Assembly: GCA_963969595.1 (NCBI GenBank)
Contig: OZ018409.1
Coordinates: 43,723,282-43,787,281, forward strand
DNA from: Neckera pumila
Lineage: Eukaryota; Streptophyta; Bryopsida; Hypnales; Neckeraceae
DNA length: 64,000 bases
Direction: 5' to 3'
Positions 35,155 through 46,805 of this stretch are shown here, piece by piece; within the stretch, counting starts at the first letter, position 1; each line of letters begins with the position of its first letter. The notes under the pieces are model-generated. The model searched no databases. It was given only the letters and a program-made list of their open reading frames with translations, and had not been told where the DNA came from. The position numbers were made by a program, and so were the translations under genes.

Positions 35155-36567
35155 ATTAATTAATTAATTAATTATTTTATTTTATAAGTATGGCCAATGT
35201 ATATACCTTTAAGATGAAGATATCCAGGGAACCCAAAAGCATAGAAAATTTCTCGAATTGGGAGAATTAGAAACGTGCCAAGTTTCAAGAAAATAGACAC
35301 TTTGATGCTTTATTTTGTTAAAATAGGAAAAAAATTAAATAAATAAAATAAAATTATCTATTTGTAATAATTCTATAGAGATGGTCATTTACTAAAAGAA
35401 CCACCAAAATTCTATAGAGATGGCCATTTATGTATTCTTAAATGTAAGAAGAAAGAAGCTCTATTTGTAGACTTCTACACAATACAAAGTTAACTATTTT
35501 TATAATTCCTTCCCTACATAGCTACAAATCTACTAGAAGACCATTCCCTCCAAAATTCGGCTCCAAATTTGTTTTTTTGGATATTGAATAGTACTAAAAT
35601 CCCCCAAATTGGCAAGTGTGACATGAAATTGGGGGCTATTTTAAGATAATAAACCATTTTTGAAAACTACGAAAAAAATTAGGCAAGGTGTATAATGGTC
35701 TTGAGCACCTTCCCTATAAATCTTAAGTCATTTGGATCCAAAACGCAAAAATTATGCCCAGAAAACAAATCAGCATGCAGGGTTTGACATAAAATAGTAT
35801 AAGTGTTTCTTGCAATCACCCTCACAAAATAAGAATAAATCACCAAAACTTTTTCGTACTCCAATAACCTAGTTTTTCTTGATTTAAAATTCTGGAAAGC
35901 TTTATAATATTAACAGCAATTTAGTACTTATGTATGAACAAAAGATTCTGAATTTTGAATTCCATGTGTATGCTTAGATTTTCTATTGTTGTCACCAATA
36001 TTATACATAAAAATTGAAAACCTACATTCCAAATGCTTCTGAAATTGAGTGCATCCAAGTATTGACACCCACTTTTTGAACAGCGAAAGAATCCCCTTCT
36101 GAATCTGGAATCTGAGCTTCAAAAGGAAAACTAGGAAGGACATGAATAGCCAAAAACCAAGATGATAAACTCGTCTACTGACTTGTGTGTCATAGGATCA
36201 CCTCATCACTACGTCTACTGTGCAGCTAGTATAGAGCAATGAGAACAATGAGCAACACTTAGGGAGTTATTTTGACATTCTGATCATGGTATCCAATGCA
36301 ATTGCACTTCAATTTTGATCAAACGATATACTACAAATTCCAAGTTAAGGATACCAACACGTACCTGAGCAATGGACGGCAAGAGTCTGTAAAGAGTTTA
36401 TATCAAGCTGTGGTATTGCACATATCCCAAGCTCTCGGCCTGTAAATGATAACAAACTCAAGAGGCAAAAAATGCACACCAAAAAATTCTTCTCTCCTCT
36501 TCAAAATGTAAAACCGGGTGTTCATGTGAAGTACGATCAAGACTGAGTTGAAGTAGTAATGCAATAC
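35155..36567. other. AT-rich DNA; possible last exons of the ARM-repeat relic
   Basis: Mostly AT-rich without a gene. On the minus strand a short splice-bounded segment reading LLPSIAQ ends near 36364 before GTACGT, and may be a further exon of the neighbouring relic; the phase does not connect directly. Confidence 0.35.
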
Positions 36568-38967
36568 CAGCTGGACTAGGACTGGTAAGAACTTGGCCGC
36601 ATGATCTGGAGCGACAACAGAAAGCTCTCGTAGTAAATAAATACCCCCTTCGGATTGTTCCCAAGGTTCGCTCTCTCTAGCATATCTGTAGTCATCACAA
36701 GACTCTTGCGGCTTTGGCAGAGGGACAGCAGATAATGCGCCCTACAAAACAAAGAGACATCCGTTCAAGGAAGATATCTTGCACATTGCTTATTACAGCT
36801 CATACATTCATTTTTTCTTCTGCTGAAGCAACAGGTCCTTGTGGTCTGGAGATTCAACACAATCATCCATCCCAGACCCACAATCATAAAGAAGACAATA
36901 TCATAAGCCATGGCAGACGACTTTAATAGCAAATTAAGTTACATTCTTTAACAAAAACACTTAAAGCATCTGACGTCTCCAGCATGTACACTCCACTCAT
37001 GTATGTTGCTGCCGATAGTCCAAATCTAAAGAATGCTTTTACTCTCCTGAAAGATGATCTTACAGTATTGCTTCAGCTGAAGTGCATTGAGTGATATGGT
37101 TAGAACCATGGCTGGAGCACGGTTTATCCACTTGCTGCTTTGCCTCGTGCTTTGCCCGAGGCTAAATCTCTTGAAGCACTGTAACTGACTGCACCCGCAT
37201 ATCAAGAGAATTTGTAACCCTCCTTTCCAATTGTTATTTATTGTTGTCAATCTTACTTCCGCTTCAAGGGAACGTGTTATCCTTCGCAAGAAGACAGGCA
37301 GTTTCACAACTGCAAAATTACTTCGCTTGAATTGTCTAATATCAACGGTGCTTCTGTCTGTTTCCTGAGAGTTTGACGCAATGCAAAAAGGAGAAGTGAA
37401 CTTACCTTTTCCACCGTCTCCTCCTGGAAAATGCGCATGGCACTTCCTAAAGTGAATGCTGAATTCTCCCAAACACTTCTTACATCTGAAAAGTCTGTCG
37501 TGAAGGACTCAGGAACCTCAAAGAACAATCATAATTCGCATTCTCAAGATTCCGAACCTCTGCACTGCATACCCATTTCAGCGGTTCAAACATTCTCCAA
37601 CGAATGAGAGTAACTAACAATCCAAATACATATCAGCTTTTTTCAAAACATTTCAAACTAGTGCTCCTGTTTGAAGATTTATAGTGCCTCGGCTATGCAT
37701 GATTTTGACTTTCGGATACTGTCTGCCAAATGCGCGAATACATGTCAAAGAGCTGTGGCAGTAACTTCTTCACTTCTTCAGGGTAACCCGTGATTGCTTT
37801 TCGCATTAATTGCTTCAAATTAAAATTTCACACAACGACAGTAATCATCAGGAAGAGAAGATGCAGGAATATGCTTCAATGGAAAGGGCTCTTTGTATCT
37901 CATCCATGAGATCTTCACTGGAGCTCCATCAAAGTTAACCCTTAGATTGAGAAATACTTAACATAAACAAGCGCGGTTTCGACCCAAAAATAGTCAGCCA
38001 AGGCAACGGCAGGGTGCCAAAAATCCGTTATAAAATTTTCTCAGGCAAACGAAACTGTCCAATTCTGCACAGCACACTGAAAGCGGAACCTGTTTGGATC
38101 ACAGTACCTGATATATATGTCGATATTAATGAGCACTGACTGGGAACAGATCTATAAAATGCAACCTATTCAGGGCAGTTAGAAACTGTATGAACAACTT
38201 CTTACCCGAACAAGCAGCAATCCGCACTGACCAACTGGATCCTTGAAGCAGTTCATCAATGTGGCGAGCACTCGTGGTACTAAGGATCCAATCCTCTGAA
38301 AAACAGCGTTGAATCGCATATCAGAAATCTCACTAAAAGAGTCAGAGAACGAGCTACATCGATACAACCGAAGGTGCGTATGTAAGATGACTTCTCAGAA
38401 TATGACCACAAACACAAAAGAAAGGTGAAACAAGAGGCAAAACCAGCTAGGGCCAATTTTACCCAACAATTCTGCCAAGCAATGGCATGCAGCTTGGACC
38501 AGAGCAAAACAATTTCTCAAAATATGATCAACAAAGCAGGACTAAACCTGATATGAAATGCCTAGACTTCCATCGGCATGAGCATCCTTCAGCGTTCTGC
38601 AGAACTTCGGAAGAAACGTGGCTAAATACCTCATTCACAAGGTGATTCTGCGCAGCTGACTGTGCAATGTAATAGTCCAATACAACATCAACACAAGTCG
38701 CCACTTCTTCCATTCCCGTGGAGCCCATTACCAACTGCCAAGTTTCTTGGGAATACAATCTCAAACTTTCAGCTCCGTAAAATCTGTTCAAGCACCTGCG
38801 ACCACAAAGTCAACCAAAAGATATTATTACCTCTGCTGATGAAATATCATGGTAGTCGTCAACATCTAAAACCATCCTCACTGATGAAGAACCCCAATCT
38901 TTGAATCTCCTCAAACTACATATGCAAAATTATACTAGAATCGACGGATAGTCGGCCACCCTGATTT

Positions 38968-39137
38968 ATGGTGAATTTCTTAAAAATGGCGGTATTCCTT
39001 GTGCCATTTTGCAGGAGTGCCATTTTGCAGGAGTGCCATTTTGACCATCTAAGACAGGTACAGATTTCAGAACGGACGTTCTGAACTGTAAAAGTGCCAG
39101 AGTTCCGGAATGGCGCCACTTCAATGAAATTCGCCAT
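38968..39137. mobile_element. ~200-bp inverted-repeat element, copy 1
   Basis: ATGGTGAATTTCxTTAAAAATGGC at the left faces GAAATTCGCCAT at the right. The interior has GCCATTTTGACCATCTAxGACAG and TTCAGAAC...GTTCTGAACTG. It lies inside an intron of the ARM-repeat relic. Confidence 0.7.
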
Positions 39138-40170
39138 ATTTAGTGAAGTAAAGCATCCAGTGCTAGATCCAACAGTTACAACTTGAAGCCGGGCTTGAAG
39201 CGCAACGTACAGAGTACTTCAAAGCATTCCACACAGAATTGAGCATAGTATGGTATGGCATAGGATACTACATACCGTATCGCACTTGGCTCCAGTTATC
39301 ACTTAGCCCAAGCGCCGAGCATGAGGCTATCAATCCACTGTTGCTGCGCTTCACAATCCGTTCTATCAATCAGGTGAGCACCGTTCTTAAAAAGTTACAG
39401 TACTTGCCATAAAAATACAGTCTGAAATATGTTCATATATATTTCAAATGTCAAACATACATAGAGTCCATACCAGGAATATCCTATCAAAGTCCAACAA
39501 CTGTGTAGAATCACCCTCTCGTCCAGGGATACAAATAACAAAAGGAGCTCACAAGGGACCAGCCGGGGTAACGAAAACGTACTCTCTCAAGACCTCCAGG
39601 GGAGAGTGCTGGCAGAGAGTGTTAACACATAGGAAGCCAGTTTCTCGCACAAAACGATTTGTGTGTGATAAAGCCAAGAATCTGCCCCTCATTGCAGCAT
39701 TCTGCATTTTCAACCACGAAATAATCTCAATAAACATGCATAACACTACTAATTCTGACTAACAAAATCTAGAAATATGAGTCTGCCAGAATTGTGAATA
39801 ACTGCCGAGAAATCAAACCCCGTCACCCACCTTGGTCGATTTCAATCATGATATAAAGAGAGAGGATTCAAAAAATTTGCTACTACCCGATTAAATTGGT
39901 GCGCAGGGGCCTTCTACTTCACAGGGCTTTCTTCAAGACCATCTTGGTCGCTTTCATCACCACTGACTAATTCACCATCAAAACCATTTTGAATACTCAA
40001 AAGTAGACGGCTGTCAGTTCCAATAAAGACAATCAACAACTCATTAGAATAGTTACCTCACAAAGGCTTCTTGAAACCCATTGACAACATATCGCCTCTT
40101 CAGTTCGATATCGTAAACCTTTAATTTGCTTGAATAAATAAATCAGAAACCTGCACCTGACAATAGAAAA

Positions 40171-40364
40171 ATGGGCAATTTCGTTAAAATGGCGGTATTC
40201 CAAGTGTCACTTTGACGGTGTGCCCTTTTCACCATCTAGGATAAGTATAGATTTCAGAATGGCCGTTCTGAACCATCTAGGACAGGGTATAGATTTAGAG
40301 CAACTGTTCTGAACTGTTTTCACGCCATTTAAGAAACTATCGCCATTTTAATGAAATTGCCCAT
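40171..40364. mobile_element. ~200-bp inverted-repeat element, copy 2
   Basis: ATGGGCAATTTCGTTAAAAT and its inverse ATTTTAATGAAATTGCCCAT form the ends (about 26 bp with two or three mismatches). Similar motifs (CCATCTAGGA, ATAGATTTCAGAA) are shared with the other two copies. Flanks contain ATAGAA on both sides, a possible target duplication. Confidence 0.75.
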
Positions 40365-40873
40365 AGAAGAAGCAGGCAGAGGGTGAATCTCTTTGGGAAA
40401 TAAGAACACTTACTCTTTGACAGTATTATAAACACGGATCCCGTGCACTTTCCCAAAAGCAAATAGACACACTCCTACCTCTATTACACAACCACACAAA
40501 ATAAAGGTGAAATAAGAGGCAAAACCAGCTACATACCTCAGGGCCAATTTTACCCAACAATTCTGCCAAGCAATGGCATGCAGCCTGGACCAGAGCAAAA
40601 CTATTTCTCAAAAATATGATCTACAAAGCAGAACTAAATCGGATATGAAATGCTTAGTTTCCAAATAAACTTCCATCGACATGAGCTTCCTTCAGCGTAC
40701 TGCAGAGCTTCGGACAGAAACGTGCCTACATGCCTCTTTCACTAGGTGATTTTGCGCAGCGGACTGTGCAATGAAATAGTCCCATATAACATCAACACAC
40801 TTTTCCACTTCTTCCCTTCCCGGGGAGCCCATTACCAACTGCCAAGTTTCTTGGGAATACAATCTCAAACCGT

Positions 40874-41273
40874 TCTCGACTCCATTTATACTAGGAGTTC
40901 ATTACGACAGTAGGGAAGAATCGAAACGCACAGGACATCAAGAAACCCATACATATATCTTTGCTTAAAACAATCATTCATTTTATTCTCAAAGATGCGA
41001 AGCTCTTTTACTTCAGAACATGCATGCACAGTGTTCATAGCACCACATGCATACAGATGCTCGCCAGCTAACTCCGTCGTCGGCCGGTCGAGGTAGCCGA
41101 GCTAGCCTTCACGTAATCTAAAAGCTGAAAAAGCTCGGATCCAGAATTTAATAGCCATCATACATATATACATGCAATTGATGCTGCCTCGATCGATCTC
41201 TCCTTACATGGATCGCTCGACCAGCTAGACTCGCATGAAGGCAGCAGCGTTGAATTCCTGAATTAATCGATTT
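40874..41273. other. Intergenic, 3' flank of the SPH-like gene
   Basis: No gene. Moderately GC-rich toward the SPH-like gene, with CGATCGATC and GCTAGC motifs at 41190-41240. Confidence 0.5.
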
Positions 41274-41738
41274 TTACTGCGGCCAGCGGTAGACGAGCTT
41301 TCCGTCCTGGGGCGTGATCCCCCGGTTTATGTTGGGCACCATATACAAGCCATCCCTGTTGACCAGCCAATACACAAAGTCGCCGGGGTTGAACGACGGA
41401 AGCCTGGCCCACAAGGTGAACGTCCCGGACAGGGCCGGCCAGCCAGGAATCGCGGGAGCGGACAGGGTGCACTTCCAGTAGTTCTGACCCACAATCGGGA
41501 ACTCGAAGCCGCCATAGCCTGTGACCAGAATCGTGCCCACGTCTTGGTGCCGGAAGCCGGAGTCGCACTGCACGTTGAGGATGACGTTGAGTTGGTCCTG
41601 GAGCGAGATGGAGCCCATTCTCTGCTCGATGGTGCCCTCCGGAGGTGGGCGCGCCTCAACATGGACTGCGAGGAGGGAGGCCAGCGCCAGGGCCATCACG
41701 AGCACATGGAAACCGCGATGCTGCAGAGACGCGGCCAT
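41274..41738 (-). CDS. Small secreted protein, plant self-incompatibility S1 (SPH) family-like
   Basis: A single-exon 154-residue protein with a clear signal peptide: a hydrophobic core at residues 11-25 and likely cleavage after A29 (VHVEA|RPPP). The mature ~125 residues resemble the S1/SPH family: LNVILNVQCDSGF, then VGTILVTGYGGFEF, NYWKCTLS, GTFTLWARLP and a terminal VYWLVNRDGLYMVP. In that family these are strands of a small beta-sandwich, and one member is the poppy stigma self-incompatibility ligand; most members have unknown roles. Only two cysteines remain (C58 and C90), whereas members usually have four, so assignment is moderate. The coding region is much richer in GC than its flanks. 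ATG at 41738 is the first in frame and is directly followed by the signal peptide. Confidence 0.68.
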   Translation of the reverse strand: MAASLQHRGFHVLVMALALASLLAVHVEARPPPEGTIEQRMGSISLQDQLNVILNVQCDSGFRHQDVGTILVTGYGGFEFPIVGQNYWKCTLSAPAIPGWPALSGTFTLWARLPSFNPGDFVYWLVNRDGLYMVPNINRGITPQDGKLVYRWPQ

Positions 41739-42593
41739 GGTGGGAGCGAGAGATTGGGTTCCCGCTAGCTCTGGCAGCTCGACCAGCTGCAGGTTGCATT
41801 GGAAACAAGCATGGCATTAGTTAGAGTATTAGGCTGGCTGAAATTAATTAACTACACGTTTTCACAGAAAAAAACAGGGCCTTGCAATTGCAGGCAGCAA
41901 CATGAAACGGAGAGCTAGAGCAGGAAAAGAAAAGCTTCTAGCTACCGCTTCAGGTCTGGAAAGCGAAAAGCTGAACTCGTATACGTATAGATGTTTCGAC
42001 TTCACAATAACTAGCTTGCCTGGAAGTCCAAACATCCACAATTCTCTCCAAGTCCCTGTAATAAAATTGGATCATCAGACAGCCTTGGGATCCAATTCTT
42101 GACAGGTGATTTGGCAGGCACAGGCAACGCGAAATGAAACCTATCGTGCTAGACTTGAAGATCCAATATATAATCAGAACGTCCTCAAAATCTCCTCCTC
42201 AACTTTAGATACATCAATTACACATTCATCGCTAGCTGACAAAACAAAGAATTGTGAACTCAAAGGGGAATGCTGGAACAAGCAGGACCTCGCAAGCAAG
42301 AGATCGAAAGGAAAAAGCAGATTGAAAGAAAACTCACAGAGTTGTCGATCAGCAGCAGGACGGGTTGGAAGAAGGAAGGAGTCACACGACAAATTAAGAA
42401 GTTGAGAATGAGAGAGACCATGGCAAGGACGAGTTTAAATAGGCCGCGGATCATTCTGGTAGAGCGACTATCAGTTGGCTATCAGAGATGGCTATCAGAG
42501 AGTGTTTCCCTTGGACTTATCCCGCACAAAATTCTGCGCCGTCTCGTTGGTCAGTTTGAAACGGTATAAGGTGGCCAACCCATGTCCGATCAC
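41739..42593 (-). promoter_or_regulatory. Upstream region of the SPH-like gene
   Basis: On the minus strand a TATA-like TATTTAAAC (42433-42441) sits about 700 bases before the ATG, so a leader with an intron is possible. Nearer, no clear TATA is seen. A plus-strand frame at 42106-42569 has no recognisable product. Confidence 0.35.
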
Positions 42594-43939
42594 TTAACCC
42601 CTAAAGGACCGTTTGTCCCCTTGGGGGACAATTTGGGTCCGGGCGGGCAAGTTCCTACTGTTTCAATTTTTAGTAATACATTTTGGAATTTTTTGAGGAT
42701 GTGTATTTTTGCAAGAGCTTTGTGAATATATATAACTTTTATTTTGATTGATGCCTGGAGCAAAAGTTATGGCACAATAAGCAAAATTGGAGTTTAACAG
42801 GCAGCCAAAAAAAATCAAAAAATGTCAAAATAATTTTTTTCAAATTTTTTTCTCAAAGATTATATTTTGGTCTACATGTGAAGCTTTGTTTCATTCAATT
42901 CGGACTAATAATGAGAAATTTATGGACAATCTTAGTTTTTTGGGCAATCTAAACATCTTCTCAAAAAAATAACTTGTAGAATTTGTTTATCAATGCAATT
43001 TTTAGAATTTTGCAAAAAAGTTGTTAAACAAGGTTGGATTTTCTTGCTAGAACAATCTCACCGTTAGGATTATTGTGATTTAGTTCCATCTAAAAGCTAT
43101 TAACAAGTTATTTTTTTCTTCAATCTTGAATCCACCTCTACTTAACAATTTTTTAATGAGTAAAAATTAAATGCTTTTTATCCTAAATTTTTTTGGGAGA
43201 TTCTTGACTCAACTACTTAACATAAATAAGTAGAAAATCAAAGTCCATAGTGCAAAAAATTTGAACTAAAAAGATTCAAAGCCAAAAAATGTAGTCAAGC
43301 AAGGTGTAAAAAAAGTTGTTTTCTTCACTTTAAATGCATATATCTTGCAATCTACATGGTCAATGCCTTATTCATTATAAAAGAATCAGATAAGAATCAA
43401 ATGGCCTATAAAGCTATGGTTTCAGATGGATCAACCTACTGACCGGAAATGCGAGGGTGATTGAAAAGGTGGTGGCTACCTTAGCAGTATTGTTAGCTTT
43501 TTTCATTTCAATATGTGTTTGTTTTTGCTCAATTGATAGCAAATCTCAAGACAAAGATTGGAATTTGGGGTCATTCTATTTAGATTTTACATGTTGACAA
43601 AGACTTTTTCTTAAGAAGATATAATTCCAATTTTCAATATTTTTATTACATTTTTGGCACTCCATCACTTTCTTATGACACACGTTTTTTATTGAGAAGT
43701 TCCAATGAACCGTCTAATGATTCTTACCATGTAAGATAAGCTCAATTTCAAAGTCAATAGTCAATGACTATTGTAAAGAGCATTTTTGTACAAAACGTCA
43801 TTGTTGATGACAAGCTTACTCGCAATACCTAATTTGCTTCTCAAGCTTTTGTCCCTTGAGCTTTGTCCATGAAACTCTTGAATTGAAAGTCTTCAAGATA
43901 CTTTTCATTATTCTTTAAAAACCTTTCACCACTTTTTAC

Positions 43940-44155
43940 ATGGTGAATTTCGTTAAAATGGCATTTTGATTGTCTAGGATGGGTATAGATTTAGACTGCC
44001 ATTTTAACGCGGGCCATTTTGATAGTCTAGGACGGATATAGATTCAGACTGGGTGGGCTGAATCATCTAGGATGTATATAGATTTCAAACTAGGCGGTTT
44101 GAACTATAAAAGTGCCTAAGTTCCAGAATGGCGCCATTTTAACAAAAGTCGCCAT
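43940..44155. mobile_element. ~200-bp inverted-repeat element, copy 3
   Basis: ATGGTGAATTTCGTTAAAAT opens and GCGCCATTTTAACAAAAGTCGCCAT closes it. The interior repeats the phrase CTAGGAxGxxTATAGATT three times, as in copy 2. Confidence 0.7.
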
Positions 44156-44348
44156 CTATAAAGTCTTTGAATGTAATCAATAGTGACATGTAGATAAGTC
44201 TTAGTGAGTATGTAGACACAAAGACTCTGAGTAGGTAGCCACGTCTTAGTAATTTTTCACAAGCCATGCCAAGAAGGAAGATCCAAAAAACTACATTAGA
44301 GAAATTTTCAACCCTCCAAAAGGTTGCTCCATAGGGACCAAACCAGTC

Positions 44349-45333
44349 CACTATAAGAAATTGGCCTTTTTTGTGATGTTTGAAAAAACGTTGTATGATG
44401 TCCGGTTTGACATGTTTGAGAGTCAACGTAGATGTCACCTAAAATCACGTCATAGAAAACAAGCAAAAAATGTCTGGTGTTTTCAAAAAACGTGCCAATT
44501 TCTGGCTTGCTTTTTTCTAACGTCCTACAAAACAGGGTCTTCGAAGCTTACAAAATGAAAGCACGTGGAGGCCACATAGGCAAAATTCTCATCCATGCAG
44601 GGCCACGTAGGCAACTTTTTCCTCCAGCCCATTTTTTTCATCTATCCGTTTTTCTTCATCCAACCCATTTTTCGTCCAATATGTTTTTCATCCAACCCAT
44701 TTTTCATCCAATCTATTTTTCATCCAATCCATTTTTTTTCATCCAATCCATTTTTCAAAAACTAATTAGTCAATAGAAATTAATCAATAAAATTATGCAA
44801 TAAAAAGAAAGTAGAATCCACCAAGAATTTAAAAAAAACTTACCATTTATCATCAAATTTATCTTGATGACATAATTAGGTGAAAATGAAGATTTTCAGG
44901 GTCATATTTGTACCCATTCTTTGTCCATGGTGAGACAAACAATATGGGATAATTAGCCTACGTTGTCTCAGATGTCCAGTCCGACATCCAACCCGTTGTT
45001 CCAAACATTTGACACGAGGTTCATCCATCCATTTTTAATTTTTTTTTCCAAAATATGCCATGTAGTTGCCCTTTTCCAAGTCTACTTGCTGACATGGCAA
45101 CTTCTGTTGTATGCGACGTTATATAAAATCATGGCCACGTTGAAGTCGACATCATTACAAACGTAGCCGTCTACAATGACATAGTCGCGTTTTTTGCAAA
45201 ACACTTACACGTTTCTGCAAAACACGTACATGTTTCTACAAAACATGTATATGTTTTTTAGAACATCTGATGTTTGAAAAAACATGACGCGTTTTTGGCT
45301 AAACGCCACCAAAAACAGGCTTTTCTTATAGTG
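44349..45333. mobile_element. Non-autonomous CACTA (En/Spm) transposon
   Basis: The 985-bp element starts CACTATAAGAAATTGGCC and ends GGCTTTTCTTATAGTG, with the perfect 3-bp target duplication GTC at 44346-44348 and 45334-45336. Subterminal sequences contain many short repeated motifs (AAAACATG, CGTTTxTGCAAAACACGT), the usual transposase-binding layout of this superfamily. The middle has a pyrimidine-rich array of ATTTTTCATCCAACCC units (44636-44755). No transposase is encoded, so mobility would depend on an element elsewhere. Confidence 0.88.
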
Positions 45334-46322
45334 GTCACTATTAATCACTTGAGAATTAATAAGGGCATATGGCCACAATGCATTGTTAGAGTGCGTGAAT
45401 TTTGCAAAAGACGTTAGGACTTCAGTAATGAGGGTGTAGTAGAAGTCTGTTTAATCCCTAAATGCTTGAGGCACCCAAATCTGGTGTTTGCAAGACTTTG
45501 AAGTTAAATAAAACCTAACCAAGCTGCTATTTTTAATAGTGTATATTTTTTAAAAGTTCTTCTTGAAGTCTAATTTTAGCATCAAAAATTTGATCTCGAA
45601 AATAAATGATAGTGATTTTTCTATTCAAGATTTTGTGCAAGGGTACCTAGTACAATCTTGACTTTCCGTAGTGTTGAGAGCTCTTGGAAATGAGCCTCAA
45701 ATACACTAGATTGTGGAGGAATATTCACATTCAAAATTCATTTAAAAAAATTATAGAGTAGATTTTAAGAAGCCGTAATTTGATTGGGGTTATGTATATT
45801 AGGCTCTTTAACCTCATATTTTTTTGGTCACCAACTTTTTGAATTTAACTTTTGAAAAGAGGATTGAAAGACTTCGCATCACTTTTGCAGCTTTAACACC
45901 CTCATGGTCAAACCTTATAATCTTTTGCTCCATAAATGATCTTGTTGTGTTTTCTTTTCCTATGAGATCTCTAACATGTCTAGTTTGAATTTGTACGGTT
46001 ACAATTCAAAAAAAATTGATACAACTTATCAAAATGTTGGCATTTTGTTCAAGTTAGAGCAAACTCCAAGAAACTCAAAACAGGCCTTGGGCATTTAGGG
46101 GTTAATAATTAGCCGCGTGAGCATAAATGGTGATTAGTTGGGAAATTAATCAAATTCAATGAAATTAGACAAAATGAAGTGAATCTTCAAGCTAGTTGTC
46201 AAAAAAATTTGAGAACTTTTACATTTTCCAACTAGCTTCTAAAGTCACTTAGTTTAGGGTGTTTGAAGATGAGAAGAGAAGCTCTTTGTGTACACACTGT
46301 GGGGTGGTAGAAGATAGAACAA

Positions 46323-46805
46323 CCCATATGGGATATAGAATTTAGAATTTGTAGTTCTCAACCGCTCATAGTTAAGTTTAAAGTAGGAATTGTGTTAAAA
46401 CTAGAATTTTAAACCTCATTTAGGCATAGTAGAATAATTTTTTTCAATTTTTTTTGAACTAAACAAAGTTGGAGAATTAAGCTAGTTTTCATCTCTAAAA
46501 ATCCATTTGAGGTTTAGAGCCTTCAGTAAAAAGTTATGGATAAAATTTGGAGAAGGTGTTTAAAAACTTCAAAGAAAATTGTCCTTTCAACGCCTTTTAG
46601 AATTTTGTCCATAACTTTTTATTGGAGGCTCTAAATCTAAGAAAGATTTTTAGAGATGAAAACGACTTGATTCTCCAACTTTATTAATTTAAATTTTTCT
46701 GAAAAAAATTCATTCTATTATGCCTAAATGGGGTTTGAAATTTCAATTTTAACACAATTCCTGCATTTGACAATGAATGATCACTCTTCTAAATATCCCA
46801 TACCC
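46323..46805. repeat. Large foldback (arms ~220 bp)
   Basis: The two arms read toward each other: AGTAGGAATTGTGTTAAAAC and CTCATTTAGGCATAGTAGAA on the left have inverted matches at TTTTAACACAATTCCTGC and ATTCTATTATGCCTAAATG on the right. The outer ends are CCATATGGGATAT / ATATCCCATA and the centre lies near 46575. An arm-only copy occurs at 6460-6655. Long inverted repeats of this kind occur in foldback or Mutator-like elements. Confidence 0.75.

Larger units (their letters stand above)
36568..40873 (-). pseudogene. Armadillo/HEAT-repeat protein gene, decayed and partly duplicated
   Basis: Minus-strand exons with conserved phases spell a helical-repeat protein: 39583-39701 (SHTNRFVRETGFLCV), 38630-38795 (CLNRFYGAESLRLYSQETWQ), 38206-38295 (RIGSLVPRVLATLMNCFKD), 37406-37485 (DVRSVWENSAFTLGSAM) and 36568-36741 (EGGIYLLRELSVVAPDHAAK). 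Two lesions are visible. One base is missing after CFKD at about 38240, so the expected SWSVRIAACS continues one frame over. The 16-codon exon near 38450-38497 has a changed acceptor (CAAG for CAGG) and a 9-base deletion that removes its donor. A partial second copy upstream keeps that exon intact (40537-40584, AACHCLAELLGKIGPE) but has lost the start of the LRLYSQETWQ exon (40734-40873). First and last exons were not found. The product is unknown; an active gene with an assembly error cannot be excluded. Confidence 0.6.
42594..46105. mobile_element. TTAA-bounded element, copy 4, with nested insertions
   Basis: It starts TTAACCCCTAAAGGACC and ends CATTTAGGGGTTAA, TTAA on both sides. The first 0.7 kb follows copies 2 and 3 (for example GTCTACATGTGAAGCTTTG and TTTTTTGGGCAATCTAAACA). 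At 3512 bp it is larger than the others because it holds the ~200-bp element at 43940-44155 and the CACTA element at 44349-45333, and about 1.3 kb of further sequence. It may also be two elements joined. Confidence 0.6.
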
